Part shown: positions 44,571 through 53,556 of the stretch, in pieces
Numbering within the stretch: position 1 is the stretch's first letter
How the letters are laid out: the number at the start of each line of letters is the position of its first letter
From: JAGVPT01 sp963717445
GTDB lineage: Bacteria > Bacteroidota > Ignavibacteria > UBA10030 > UBA8401
Length of the DNA: 64,000 bases
Direction of reading: 5' to 3'
NCBI GenBank assembly: GCA_963717445.1
Contig: OY970334.1
Span: forward strand, 868,001-932,000
Program-made: the position numbers and the translations under genes
The notes under the pieces: generated by a model
What the model saw: only the letters and a program-made list of their open reading frames with translations
Told to the model about the DNA's origin: nothing
The model's database searches: none

Positions 44571-44599
44571 ATTATATAAAATTAGCCGCCGAAAGTCAA
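44571..44599 (-). promoter_or_regulatory. Near-consensus sigma70 promoter for sppA
   Basis: TTGACT (44594-44599), 17 bp, TATAAT (44571-44576) on the minus strand, 45 bp before the sppA ATG. The -10 lies in a 16-bp perfect palindrome TTATATAATTATATAA (44564-44579). Confidence 0.65.
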
Positions 44600-44619
44600 A
44601 TGAATTCATGAAGGCAGGG

Positions 44620-44706
44620 TAGTAGACAATTTTGCGTTCTTGAGGTAGGTGGCGGACACCTTACTCCAAAAATCCAATTATACCAAAATATTTGGTAAGG
44701 TAAATC
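44620..44706 (-). repeat. Partial copy of the 130-bp repeat
   Basis: 44641-44706 matches 50888-50950 in the same orientation (GGCGGACACCTTACTCCAAAA, then AAAATATTTGGTAAGGTAAAT), but the second hairpin is missing. The left 20 bp (GTAGTAGACAATTTTGC) resemble the partial element at 48013. It lies just upstream of the sppA promoter. Confidence 0.6.
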
Positions 44707-44754
44707 ATGAACGTTTCCAACATCTGCTTGCGGTCTACGGAAATGAGCGGTTAT

Positions 44755-45834
44755 TTATTGCGCACTGGCGGATGTGTGTGCACGGCGATACGACCGGACA
44801 TTCCTTAAATGTTCCGCGAACGTTCTCGCAAACCGATGTCCCCCCAGTCCGTCGGCTACAAAGTAAAGGTAATTGTGTTTCGCAGGATACAATGCGGCAA
44901 GAATGGATTTTTTCCCCGGATTACTGATAGGCCCAGGAGGTAGTCCATAGTGCTGATAGGTATTGTACGGGGAATCAATCTTGAGGTCGTTGTAGAGGAG
45001 TCTGCGCGGTCCATCGGGGACGATATACTGAATAGTCGGATCGGCCTCCAGTTTCATTCCCCGGCGAAGGCGATTGTAGTATAATCCTGCAATGATCGGC
45101 CGCTCTCGGTCAAGAACTGCCTCTCCCTCAACGATAGAGGCCATAGTCAACACCTGGCTAATGGTCATTTTCATCTCGCGGGTTCGCCGCTGCAAGCTGT
45201 CCGAGAAAAAATTTCTAAACTGGGTGAGCATATCGCGCACAATTTCTTTTTCGTCCGTCTGCCAGTAGAACTCATACGTTTCGGGCATCAAGAATCCTTC
45301 CAACGAAGATCCTCCGTGATTATTCAGACCGATGAGCGATGTATCGCTAAACTGCTGCGCCAGCTTTAACGAATCGATCCCTACTTCCCTCGCCAAAATT
45401 TTTGCGATCAGCGTTCCGCGAAGCCCCTCATAAATCGTCACCGAAGGGTTTGCAGTCGACGTTCCTGTGCTAATGGCGTAAAGAATCTCACGGTTAGAGA
45501 CGCCGCTTGGGAAACTATACTTTCCGATCTTGATTTTTCCCGCGTAGCCGAAAATTTTTCCACTGATTCTAAAAAGAGCCGGATGGGAGAGAACACCCGC
45601 AGAAGAGAACACGTCAACCACTTGAGCAAAACTTTCACCTCTGTTGACAGTGACAATCTTCGGTGAAGCCTCAAACAAGTTGGGTTTCCACAAGAGGAAA
45701 TAGAGCGCCAGAATAACAAGAAAGAACGGGATTGTCACCGCCGTCAGGAGCGCTTTGCCCGAAATGCCGCTACTTTTGCGAAGAAGATTTCTTACGTTCA
45801 ACCATTGCCTCACGTTCAAGTTTCCGCGATTCAT
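44755..45834 (-). CDS. mltG: Endolytic murein transglycosylase MltG
   Basis: 359 residues from the ATG at 45834; the start overlaps the chorismate mutase coding end by 65 bp and could instead be a GTG a few codons later. One N-terminal membrane helix (FFLVILALYFLLW) precedes a LysM-like part and the YceG fold. The catalytic Glu is in TMASIVEGEAV, followed by ADPTIQY and YNTYQHYGLPPGPISNPG, both diagnostic. It cuts nascent glycan strands in the periplasm. Confidence 0.93.
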   Translation of the reverse strand: MNRGNLNVRQWLNVRNLLRKSSGISGKALLTAVTIPFFLVILALYFLLWKPNLFEASPKIVTVNRGESFAQVVDVFSSAGVLSHPALFRISGKIFGYAGKIKIGKYSFPSGVSNREILYAISTGTSTANPSVTIYEGLRGTLIAKILAREVGIDSLKLAQQFSDTSLIGLNNHGGSSLEGFLMPETYEFYWQTDEKEIVRDMLTQFRNFFSDSLQRRTREMKMTISQVLTMASIVEGEAVLDRERPIIAGLYYNRLRRGMKLEADPTIQYIVPDGPRRLLYNDLKIDSPYNTYQHYGLPPGPISNPGKKSILAALYPAKHNYLYFVADGLGGHRFARTFAEHLRNVRSYRRAHTSASAQ

Positions 45835-46066
45835 CGATGATGCGCTCAAAAAGACGGCGAAGTGCCGCATCGGATAACGGGCCTTTATTGGATCCGAGGA
45901 CATTATCCAAAACTTCATGTTCCCGCTGCGGCGAATATGCGTCCAGGCCGAGCTGCTCTTTTATCTTCCCAATTTCGTCGGCATAACGGGCACGTATGTT
46001 AAGCAGGTCGACCAATTTTTTGTCGATGTCGTCAATTTTGATTCTCCACTCATCTATTGAACCCAT
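45770..46066 (-). CDS. Chorismate mutase, AroQ class
   Basis: 98 residues from the ATG at 46066. It has the three-helix AroQ pattern: IDDIDKKLVDLLNIRARYAD, a KIKEQLG lysine segment, and the C-terminal FERIIDESRKLE. It converts chorismate to prephenate for Phe/Tyr. It follows trpA by 54 bp, so a Trp gene and the Phe/Tyr branch point are adjacent. Confidence 0.9.
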   Translation of the reverse strand: MGSIDEWRIKIDDIDKKLVDLLNIRARYADEIGKIKEQLGLDAYSPQREHEVLDNVLGSNKGPLSDAALRRLFERIIDESRKLEREAMVERKKSSSQK

Positions 46067-46120
46067 TGGACGCCCCGATATGATTGTGGTCAATTATGGT
46101 AACAAACAATAACGGCCCGA

Positions 46121-46915
46121 CTATTCCCGTATCAGCGACAACAGAAATGCGCCGGCCGATGCGACAACACCGTCGATGCTCTTTTCATTTTCAATGCTGC
46201 GAAGCAATGCCGACCCTACGACAACGCCATCGGCATATCGGCACATCAACTCTACCTGTTCCCGTTTCGAAATGCCAAAGCCAACAACAAAAGGCTTGGC
46301 TGTGTTCTTTTTCATCCTTTGCAGAAAATCCTCAAGCGCACGGCTATGGCCGAAACTTGAGCGCGCGCCCGTTACTCCGGTCACCGAAACACAGTATGAA
46401 AAATCGGTCGAGAGAGAATCAAGATATCGAATTCTCTTTTCCGGGGTTGTCGGTGCGATCAAAAAAATATTGCTTACTGCGTACTTTAACGAGAGATTTC
46501 GCCAATCATCGCTTTCATCGGGCAACAAATCCGGAACAATAACTCCATCCACTCCGCACTGTTTTGCTTCGCGAAGAAATTTTTCCATTCCATACCGGAG
46601 AATCGGATTCGCATAACCCATCAACACCACCGGGATCGCCGACGTTTGCCGTGCTTCCTTCACCGATTCCAATATCCCGCCGATTGTCACGCCGTTCTCG
46701 ATCGCAACGTGGGACGAATGTTGGATCGTTACTCCATCGGCAATAGGGTCCGAAAACGGAATACCTACTTCGATCAGACTTGCGCCCGCCCTCTCCAACC
46801 CCAGAATGAGAGGAACGGTTGTCCCCTTGATCGGAAACTCCGGAGTGATGTACGGAATAATCGCTTTGCTCTTTTGGGAGTGCAAATGCTGAAAGACAGC
46901 ACGGATACGGTTCAC
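46121..46915 (-). CDS. trpA: Tryptophan synthase alpha subunit
   Basis: 264 residues from GTG at 46915, giving the standard N-terminus VNRIRAVFQHL. A TTG frame to 46966 would overlap tsaD and add a non-homologous stretch. Catalytic Glu and Asp are in LIEVGIPFSDPIADG, and VSVTGVTGAR and VGFGIS close the TIM barrel. It makes indole from indole-glycerol phosphate. No other trp gene is in the window. It starts 13 bp after the tsaD stop. Confidence 0.95.
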   Translation of the reverse strand: MNRIRAVFQHLHSQKSKAIIPYITPEFPIKGTTVPLILGLERAGASLIEVGIPFSDPIADGVTIQHSSHVAIENGVTIGGILESVKEARQTSAIPVVLMGYANPILRYGMEKFLREAKQCGVDGVIVPDLLPDESDDWRNLSLKYAVSNIFLIAPTTPEKRIRYLDSLSTDFSYCVSVTGVTGARSSFGHSRALEDFLQRMKKNTAKPFVVGFGISKREQVELMCRYADGVVVGSALLRSIENEKSIDGVVASAGAFLLSLIRE

Positions 46916-46928
46916 GTTGATATCGGTT

Positions 46929-47957
46929 TCATGTGGTGAATTGCGCGCCAAGCTCCAGGCCTGCAACAGCGCTCTCCGAAAATGAAGAAAATGACTTTCG
47001 AAGAAATTTTCGGTAACCGACTGCCGCGATCATTGCGCCATTATCGGTGCAATACTCAAACCTGGGGATAAATAATCGCAATTGAGCATCTGAAGCCGCT
47101 CTACTCATTGCATGGCGAAGTGCAGAGTTCGCAGAGACGCCCCCGGCCATTGCAATATCATTGACGCCGCATTCTTTCGCTGCGGCCATCGTTTTGCTCA
47201 CCAGGACATCAACCACCGACGCTTGGAAGCTCGCACAAATGTCCGCTAACCGGTGCTGTGATATACCAACGTTATGATTGTCGCGCAGATAGTACAAAAC
47301 AGAAGTTTTGATTCCGCTGAAACTGAATCCAAAAGGATCGCCTTCTAACAACGACCTTGGAAAATTTATGGCATCGGCATTTCCCTCTTTTGCAAGAGCA
47401 TCTATTTTGGGCCCTCCCGGATATCCGAGTCCTAGCATCTTCGCTACTTTATCGAACGCTTCCCCCGCCGCATCATCGCGGGTCTGACCGATCAATTCAT
47501 ATTGAAAGTCTTCGCGCATGAATACCAGTTGCGTGTGGCCTCCGGAAACGGTAAGGCAAAGAAAGGGGAAGGATGGAAACGGTTTTTCAATAAAATTCGA
47601 ATAGATGTGGGCCTCCATGTGATTGACGCCGACAAATGGAATCCCCAGGCCGTAGGCGAACGATTTGCCGAAATTCAGACCGACAAGGAGCGATCCCATC
47701 AAACCCGGGCCTATAACTCCTGCCACGGCGGCCAAATCGTTTTGGCCGGCATCGGCTTTCGCCAATGCCTCTTGAACAATGGGAATCATCAGTTTTTGAT
47801 GAGCACGGGAAGCAAGCTCGGGCACAACCCCGCCGTATTGCTCATGGACGAATTGTGAAGAGACGACATTCGAAAGCAATACGCCATCCCGCATAATAGC
47901 GGCTGAGGTTTCATCGCATGAAGTTTCTATGCCGAGAATTATCACAGGCTTGCTCAT
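46929..47957 (-). CDS. tsaD: tRNA N6-threonylcarbamoyladenosine transferase TsaD
   Basis: 342 residues. The metal-binding HMEAHIYS motif, the ETSCDETSAA start, FLCLTVSGGHTQLV and FSFSGIKTSVLY are all intact. TsaD with TsaB/TsaE places t6A at tRNA position 37. It starts the minus-strand run tsaD, trpA, chorismate mutase, mltG. A divergent gap with repeat remnants separates it from the PBP4 gene. Confidence 0.97.
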   Translation of the reverse strand: MSKPVIILGIETSCDETSAAIMRDGVLLSNVVSSQFVHEQYGGVVPELASRAHQKLMIPIVQEALAKADAGQNDLAAVAGVIGPGLMGSLLVGLNFGKSFAYGLGIPFVGVNHMEAHIYSNFIEKPFPSFPFLCLTVSGGHTQLVFMREDFQYELIGQTRDDAAGEAFDKVAKMLGLGYPGGPKIDALAKEGNADAINFPRSLLEGDPFGFSFSGIKTSVLYYLRDNHNVGISQHRLADICASFQASVVDVLVSKTMAAAKECGVNDIAMAGGVSANSALRHAMSRAASDAQLRLFIPRFEYCTDNGAMIAAVGYRKFLRKSFSSFSESAVAGLELGAQFTT

Positions 47958-48012
47958 ATCTTAAATATAACAAATGAGGGCTGAATATCAAGAACTCCCG
48001 AGACGCATGATA

Positions 48013-48060
48013 GTGGACATTTTGCTCCTCGGATAACAGATGTCGGACACATTGTTGACT
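48013..48060. repeat. Partial repeat related to the 78-bp family
   Basis: AGATGTCGGACACATTGTTGA (48038-48058 region) matches one end of the 78-bp element, but no opposite end is found 78 bp away. GTGGACATTTTGC at 48013 resembles the left part of the element at 44620. Confidence 0.4.
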
Positions 48061-48067
48061 CTTTATC

Positions 48068-48096
48068 TTGCTCGCTCGCAAGAATTTTTCTACATT
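48068..48096 (+). promoter_or_regulatory. Sigma70-type promoter for dacB
   Basis: TTGCTC (48068-48073), 17 bp, TACATT (48091-48096), 49 bp before the ATG at 48145. Confidence 0.45.
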
Positions 48097-48144
48097 TAAC
48101 CGTGCAACAATGACAATTTAAGAAGTAGACAAAAAGTACGTTTG

Positions 48145-49617
48145 ATGAAGCGATTCCTGCTCTTTTTTCTTCTCGCCGCGCTCACGGTAGTTATCGAGAG
48201 TTGTTCCACAATTGAACGATTGACGCAGGGTCCTCCGCCTCTGGAACAATTTCGCAATAACATCGATGCCGTTCTTTCAGATTCTATTTTTACGCCAGCG
48301 AATTGTGGAATAAAAATCGTTTCGCTCGACAATAACGAGACTCTCTACGAACATGATGCACGAATGCTCCTGCGGCCAGCATCCAACATGAAATTGGTCA
48401 CTGCCGCTGCGGCCTTGTTGACGCTTGGAAAAGGTTTCCTTTTTAAAACGGAGATGTATTCGGATACTCTTATCAGCGACAGTGTCCTGCATGGAAATAT
48501 TTATCTCAAAGGATTTGGCGACCCCGATTTCAATTCGGCGCAGCTTGCCGAGCTTCTCTCATTGTTGAAAAGAAAAGGTATTTCGAAAATCGAAGGCAAC
48601 ATCGTCGGCGACGCGAGCTACTTCGACGACGAGCGCTGGGGTGCAGGCTGGATGTGGGACGATGAGCCGGCCGGATTTGTAGCGTATAACTCAGCTCTCT
48701 CAATCAACAGGAATTGCGTAGAAGTGACGGTAACTGCGTCAAACAACGTCGGCGACACTGCCCTCGTCTCGATCGATCCGCAGACCCACTACGTTTCTCT
48801 TCTCAACAGCGCAACCACCGATGCCGACACGGCGGCACTGACACTAGAAATCTCACGGAAATTCAAAGAGAGACTCAATGTCATTACTGTGAAAGGAAAA
48901 ATCCCGCGGGGGACGAAACCACAAAAAGAGGCCATTTCAGTATGGGGACCCGAGATGTATTTCCTCACGCTCGTCAAAGAAGAATTGCAGCGGCAACATA
49001 TCTCTTTCGATGGACAAATCCTTTTCGATAGCATTCCATCGGCTGCCCTCCTCATCGCCCGCCACTGCCAGCCGATCGATTCGGTGGTCGTATTCCTCGA
49101 CAAGATGAGCGACAACCTTTCGGCTGAAAATACGCTGAAAATTCTCGGAGCTGAAAAGTACGGCGTTCCGGGGACGACGGAACACGGCATCTCGGCCGTG
49201 AAACGCGATCTCAATTCGTTCAACATCGACACGACAAGATTTCTCATGGTAGACGGTTCGGGCGTCTCTCACTATGATTTGTTAACACCGGAAATTCTCG
49301 TCGATCTTCTTCGCGGGATGTATTTCCGAAAAGATATTTTTGACCTATACTATTCGTCGCTCCCTAACGCCGGAGTCGACGGTTTGCTCGTAAACAGGAT
49401 GAAAGGAACGCCGGCCCAAAACAATCTCCATGCAAAAACGGGAACGCTCGGCGGAGTGAGCACATTGTCCGGTTACGTCCGCACGGCGGACGGCGAAATG
49501 CTCGCATTCTCGATCATGATGCAGAATTACATCGGATCGGGGGAACCGTACAGGAAAATGCAAGATGCCATCGGCGCACTCATGGCGGGGTTTTCACGAA
49601 AAAGCCGAGCCCGGTAG
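48145..49617 (+). CDS. dacB: D-alanyl-D-alanine carboxypeptidase/endopeptidase PBP4 (S13)
   Basis: 490 residues from the ATG at 48145. A hydrophobic signal with Cys20 in VIESCSTI predicts a lipoprotein. The penicillin-binding motifs are in order: SNMK (nucleophile Ser80, Lys83), SDN (Ser322-Asn324) and KTG (from Lys431). The ~240 residues between the first two are the domain insertion expected for S13 (class C). It trims pentapeptides and cross-links in peptidoglycan. A terminator follows its stop. Confidence 0.94.
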   Translation: MKRFLLFFLLAALTVVIESCSTIERLTQGPPPLEQFRNNIDAVLSDSIFTPANCGIKIVSLDNNETLYEHDARMLLRPASNMKLVTAAAALLTLGKGFLFKTEMYSDTLISDSVLHGNIYLKGFGDPDFNSAQLAELLSLLKRKGISKIEGNIVGDASYFDDERWGAGWMWDDEPAGFVAYNSALSINRNCVEVTVTASNNVGDTALVSIDPQTHYVSLLNSATTDADTAALTLEISRKFKERLNVITVKGKIPRGTKPQKEAISVWGPEMYFLTLVKEELQRQHISFDGQILFDSIPSAALLIARHCQPIDSVVVFLDKMSDNLSAENTLKILGAEKYGVPGTTEHGISAVKRDLNSFNIDTTRFLMVDGSGVSHYDLLTPEILVDLLRGMYFRKDIFDLYYSSLPNAGVDGLLVNRMKGTPAQNNLHAKTGTLGGVSTLSGYVRTADGEMLAFSIMMQNYIGSGEPYRKMQDAIGALMAGFSRKSRAR

Positions 49618-49624
49618 CAAATAT

Positions 49625-49657
49625 AAAACGGCTGCCGTTCTTTACGGCAGCCGTTTT
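49625..49657. terminator. Bidirectional intrinsic terminator
   Basis: A perfect 13-bp stem, AAAACGGCTGCCG (49625-49637) and CGGCAGCCGTTTT (49645-49657), has a 7-nt loop, with A and T runs on both sides. It separates the convergent dacB and DUF4097 genes. Confidence 0.9.
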
Positions 49658-49682
49658 AGTGTGCAGCACCAATATCGTTGTA

Positions 49683-50687
49683 CTATTTCAGAGTTCTAAT
49701 TCTCACGTCTCCTCCCGACGTTTCCGCCCGGATGATATTTCCGCCGCCGTTGATTTGACCGCGCAATTCTTCATCCGACATATCCCCTTTGACCGTGATA
49801 GGGAGCTCACATCGAACCTTTCCGCCGCTGGTCGACGCTTCAAGATTTGCCGATATTGAGTCGCTGACAAAAATATTAATGTCCCCGCCCGAGCTGTGAA
49901 CATCGATACCTTTATTTTCGCCCGTCAATTTTAACGTGACACCGCCGCCTGAAGTCTCTGCATGGACATTCCCTTCGACGGGCGAAAGTTCGATTTCGCC
50001 GCCGGAGGTTTCGACATTGACGTCGCCGGTAATATTGTCTGCGTTAACGTTGCCGCCCGACGTTACACCTTTCAGAGACCCTTTAATGTTCTTTGCATCA
50101 ATATTGCCTCCCGACGTGTTGATATCGACCGTGCCGTCGACCCCTTCGATTGAGAGGTTGCCGCCGCTTGTTTCGAACCGCACATCTCCCTCCAAATCGC
50201 GTAACGTCATATTTCCACCCGACGTGTTCGCTTTTATCGAGAATTTTTTAGGCACTGCAATATGATAGCTTACGTCCAAATCGCCCACATCCCATTTAAA
50301 AAAACTATTGTCGTTCGTTTTACCGATGATTGAAATGCGATCCGTGCCTTCCGAGAACTTCACATCGAACTTGTCGGACCGGCGGTCGCTTCCTTCGATG
50401 TCGACCTTCACAAGAACTTCCTCTTTGTCCCACGTCTGGACATCGACATCGCCAACATCGGTATCGAGGAGCAGGTTGCCGCCGCTTTTCACCGAGAATG
50501 TCTTTTCAATATGCCGGTTGGTTGACGATTCATCCTGCCCGAACATCGACCGCAATTCATCGCGGGGAGATTCGGCTTCCGGCTTTTCAAATTGTGAATT
50601 TGAATACAGCACCATGACGCCGCCGAACAATACACCGATAACTATGAAAGCAATAATTTTAGCCCATGAACCAGGGGATATTTTCAT
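49683..50687 (-). CDS. DUF4097-type exported repeat protein (SGG repeats)
   Basis: 334 residues. One N-terminal membrane helix (IIAFIVIGVLFGGVMVLY) anchors or exports it. From about residue 150 a SGG(N/D/E) triplet recurs nine times at 18-25 residue spacing (for example NTSGGNMTLRDL, ETSGGNLSIEGV), the pattern of the DUF4097/DUF2807 right-handed beta-helix. Such proteins may bind surfaces or sense stress; many sit near anti-sigma genes. Here it is alone, with ACGAGGAG before the ATG. Function unknown. Confidence 0.85.
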   Translation of the reverse strand: MKISPGSWAKIIAFIVIGVLFGGVMVLYSNSQFEKPEAESPRDELRSMFGQDESSTNRHIEKTFSVKSGGNLLLDTDVGDVDVQTWDKEEVLVKVDIEGSDRRSDKFDVKFSEGTDRISIIGKTNDNSFFKWDVGDLDVSYHIAVPKKFSIKANTSGGNMTLRDLEGDVRFETSGGNLSIEGVDGTVDINTSGGNIDAKNIKGSLKGVTSGGNVNADNITGDVNVETSGGEIELSPVEGNVHAETSGGGVTLKLTGENKGIDVHSSGGDINIFVSDSISANLEASTSGGKVRCELPITVKGDMSDEELRGQINGGGNIIRAETSGGDVRIRTLK

Positions 50688-50860
50688 AACAACTCCTCGT
50701 TATGTGTGCATACTCATATTACCTTGTATAAAGGTAACGAAAGTTTGACCGAAAAGTTACAGATGGGTAGCAACGCAGGTTTAAGTTTTTCGATTGATGC
50801 GGGAATGGGGAGTTTATTCGTTGAGGCAAATCTAGAAGACCGGACCACTGTCCGATAATT

Positions 50861-50990
50861 GGTACTGGTCAGTTTTGTTTTTCCAGCGAGAGGTGACGGA
50901 CACCTCACTCCAAAAAATCACGTTATGGCAAAATATTTGGTAAGGTAAATCGGTAAGGTGTCCGTCACCTTACCAAACTTGAGCACTACC
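50861..50990 (-). repeat. 130-bp two-hairpin repeat, copy B
   Basis: This is the reverse complement of the copy at 41970-42098. Hairpin 1 is GAGGTG/CACCTC with loop ACGGA (50890-50906). Hairpin 2 is GGTAAGGTG/CACCTTACC with loop TCCGT (50952-50974). The loops are reverse complements, so the hairpins face opposite ways. The rest of the 371-bp gap contains only the promoter for the next gene. Confidence 0.9.
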
Positions 50991-51005
50991 CGATAAATGC
51001 GTTCG

Positions 51006-51034
51006 TTGCTTCTCTACACTGAATTTAGTATCAT
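51006..51034 (+). promoter_or_regulatory. Sigma70-type promoter for the M28 gene
   Basis: TTGCTT (51006-51011), 17 bp, TATCAT (51029-51034), 25 bp before the ATG. It is 15 bp downstream of the 130-bp repeat. Confidence 0.55.
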
Positions 51035-51058
51035 TTCTTACCAATCTTTGAATACAAC

Positions 51059-52027
51059 ATGATCAAATGTGCTTTGTTTCTTGGTGTAATCATATTTTTT
51101 CCCTCATGCAGCCAGCATCAAGAAAAAACGATTCCACCGCCAGCTTCGACCGCGCGAACTGTTCCTGAAAAAATGGACGTACCCGAATTCGACGGCGAAA
51201 AGGCGTTTTCATATCTCCAGGCTCAGACCGATTTCGGCCCGCGAAACCCGAATTCGATCGGCCATCAAAAATGCCTTGATTATCTTGTCCAAGAGCTATC
51301 CCGCTATGCGGAAAGTGTAACCCGGCAGAACTTCATCCATCATGGGTATGGCGGCGAAGTATTGAAGCTAACGAATATTTTCGGTTCATTCAACATCACA
51401 GCATCCGACCGAATTCTCTTGTTGGCGCATTGGGATACCCGTCCGCGCGCAGACGAAGATAAAGATTCCGCCAAACAGAACCAGCCGATCCTCGGGGCGG
51501 ACGACGGAGCGAGCGGCGTAGCCGTTTTGCTGGAAATCGCACGGCTTCTCAAGCAAACTCCACCTCCATTTGGAGTCGATATCCTCTTTGTCGATGGAGA
51601 GGATTACGGAAAAAGCCGTGACCTGGATAGTTATTTTTTAGGGTCTCGATATTTCATGAAAACGAAGAGCGAGAACTACAGACCCCGATTTGCAATTTTA
51701 CTGGATATGGTCGGTTACCGGGATCTTCAGATTCCGATGGAACAAAATTCGATGACCTATGCGCCCGAAGCTGTCGAGCTGATTTGGTCGACCGCGGAGA
51801 AGCTTGGCGTAACCCAATTTGTGAATGTTCCGGGTGAAGAGATTTCCGACAACCACGTCCCCTTTAATTCAGGCGGGGTACCGACCGTCGATATTATTGA
51901 TTTTCAATACCCGTTCTGGCACACGATGCAAGACACTCCCGACAAATGCAGCGCCGAAAGCTTGGAAGCGGTCGGCAAAGTATTGACGCATGTGATCTAT
52001 TCTAAGCAATCGATCGAAGTACATTAG
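51059..52027 (+). CDS. M28-family lipoprotein, glutaminyl-peptide cyclotransferase-like
   Basis: 322 residues. A lipobox (FFPSCSQH) predicts a lipid anchor. The zinc set is visible: LLAHWDTRP, GADDGASGVAVLLE, VDGEDYG and SDNHVPF. The ordering, the DTRP motif and FGPRNPNSIGH near the start resemble bacterial glutaminyl cyclases, which form N-terminal pyroglutamate on exported proteins, more than aminopeptidases. The substrate cannot be fixed from sequence. It leads a plus-strand operon with a membrane protein, prmA and a Ppx/GppA gene. Confidence 0.87.
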   Translation: MIKCALFLGVIIFFPSCSQHQEKTIPPPASTARTVPEKMDVPEFDGEKAFSYLQAQTDFGPRNPNSIGHQKCLDYLVQELSRYAESVTRQNFIHHGYGGEVLKLTNIFGSFNITASDRILLLAHWDTRPRADEDKDSAKQNQPILGADDGASGVAVLLEIARLLKQTPPPFGVDILFVDGEDYGKSRDLDSYFLGSRYFMKTKSENYRPRFAILLDMVGYRDLQIPMEQNSMTYAPEAVELIWSTAEKLGVTQFVNVPGEEISDNHVPFNSGGVPTVDIIDFQYPFWHTMQDTPDKCSAESLEAVGKVLTHVIYSKQSIEVH

Positions 52028-52036
52028 GGGAATCGC

Positions 52037-52702
52037 ATGAAAGAAAATTCTCCCGGTACCCAGTTCGGATGGTACGAAATCCTTCGGATTCTTATCCCCG
52101 GTTTCTATTTTATTTTTGTCTCGTACGTTTACGCAGCCGCCTTTGCCCTTTCAATCTACCCTTTCGATACGTGGGAAATCGGCATCCCGACGTTTTTCAT
52201 CGGCGGGCTTCTTGCCGGCCTAACGCTCTACGCGAAAGAGAGCCCCAAGAAACGGAAAGCATTCCAGTCAAATCAGCCGAGCCAATTTATTCTCGAACGC
52301 TCGCGCAGAGTGAAAGACGCCCCGGCGATGGACGAAAACGAAGCGCGGCAGCTCTACTTTTATATTCTTAACAATTACATGCCGAGTCCCGCCCACGAAA
52401 AGATTTTCTTCTTCGGGACAATCTACCATATTATGATCAGTATTCGGAGAACATCGTTCGGATTCGGTCTTGTTGGATTTGTTCTGCTCGCGGTCGATGT
52501 TACAATGAAGTCGCACCTTGTTCTGCTCTCCGTTCTTCCCGTCGCTCTTGTCTGGCTCATCTATGCAATGAATGTACGCTACAACAAAGCTGACAGAAAA
52601 ATGCAGGAGAATTATCAAGATCAAATCTTTTGGCTCTTGATGAACACGAAATTGGTCGACGACCTCATCGCTCAGCGTATGCATGTAGACCGTACGGTAT
52701 GA
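52037..52702 (+). CDS. Four-TM membrane protein of unknown function
   Basis: 221 residues with two pairs of membrane segments: ILIPGFYFIFVSYVYAAA and GIPTFFIGGLLAGLTLY near the start, and SFGFGLVGFVLLAVDV and LVLLSVLPVALVWLIYA near the end. A charged cytoplasmic-type loop lies between the pairs. I do not recognise a family. AGGGGAA precedes the ATG. Its stop overlaps the prmA start by 4 bp, so the two are coupled. Confidence 0.8.
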   Translation: MKENSPGTQFGWYEILRILIPGFYFIFVSYVYAAAFALSIYPFDTWEIGIPTFFIGGLLAGLTLYAKESPKKRKAFQSNQPSQFILERSRRVKDAPAMDENEARQLYFYILNNYMPSPAHEKIFFFGTIYHIMISIRRTSFGFGLVGFVLLAVDVTMKSHLVLLSVLPVALVWLIYAMNVRYNKADRKMQENYQDQIFWLLMNTKLVDDLIAQRMHVDRTV

Positions 52703-53553
52703 ATGAATTGTACGTTGAAGTCGTGCTGAACCCCCCGGCCGAAGATGCATTGCGCGAGTTACTTTCTTTTCAACTGTACGAGCTGGGTTTCACCGGATTT
52801 TTAGAAAACAGCAACGGCCTTCATTGCTACATCCCGAAACAGCTCTGGAATGATACGCTGCAAAATGAGCTCCGAGCACTCCTGAACAACGAACGGCCTT
52901 CCCCGATTACAATTTCCAGCATCGCCGAAATTCAGAATCAAAATTGGAATCGCCAATGGGAAGAATCGATTCAGCCGGTCAAGATATCGGAAAAAATTAT
53001 CATCACACCGTCGTGGCATTCCGTTCCAGAAAACGAGGGAAAAATTGTACTGGTCATTGACCCAAAGATGTCGTTCGGAACCGGCTACCATGAATCAACC
53101 CGCCTCATGCTTCGAATGATGGAACGTTATGTCACGCCCCGGTCATTCGTCCTTGACGTGGGAACGGGCACAGGAGTCCTCGCTATCGCGGCGGTCAAAC
53201 TAGGATCTCGATTCGCAATAGGCGTGGATATTGACGAATGGTCTCAGGTCAACGCAAGGGAAAACGTCGAACGAAACGGGTGTGCAAATCGAGTCGATAT
53301 TCGCCTCGGCTCTCTTGAAACTGTGAAAGAACTGGAATTTGATTTCATACTGGCAAACATCACGCGGGGAAGGATCATTGAATTACTGCCATCAATGATT
53401 GTTAAACTCGGCAAAAACGGGATGTTCTTGCTTTCCGGGCTTCTCACCGATGACGAAGCAATTATTGAAAAAGCGCTACGGCAGAATGCTTGTACGCTTC
53501 TCTCAAGTGCCAAAGAAAACGAGTGGATTAGCGTTGCTGCCCAAAAGATGTGA
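52699..53553 (+). CDS. prmA: Ribosomal protein L11 methyltransferase
   Basis: 284 residues from the ATG at 52699, where ATGA overlaps the upstream stop. The SAM motif LDVGTGTGVLAIAA, the preceding DPKMSFGTGYHESTRLML and the ANITRGRII motif are PrmA signatures. It trimethylates L11. The next gene starts 3 bp after the stop. Confidence 0.94.
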   Translation: MNELYVEVVLNPPAEDALRELLSFQLYELGFTGFLENSNGLHCYIPKQLWNDTLQNELRALLNNERPSPITISSIAEIQNQNWNRQWEESIQPVKISEKIIITPSWHSVPENEGKIVLVIDPKMSFGTGYHESTRLMLRMMERYVTPRSFVLDVGTGTGVLAIAAVKLGSRFAIGVDIDEWSQVNARENVERNGCANRVDIRLGSLETVKELEFDFILANITRGRIIELLPSMIVKLGKNGMFLLSGLLTDDEAIIEKALRQNACTLLSSAKENEWISVAAQKM

Positions 53554-53556
53554 CAA

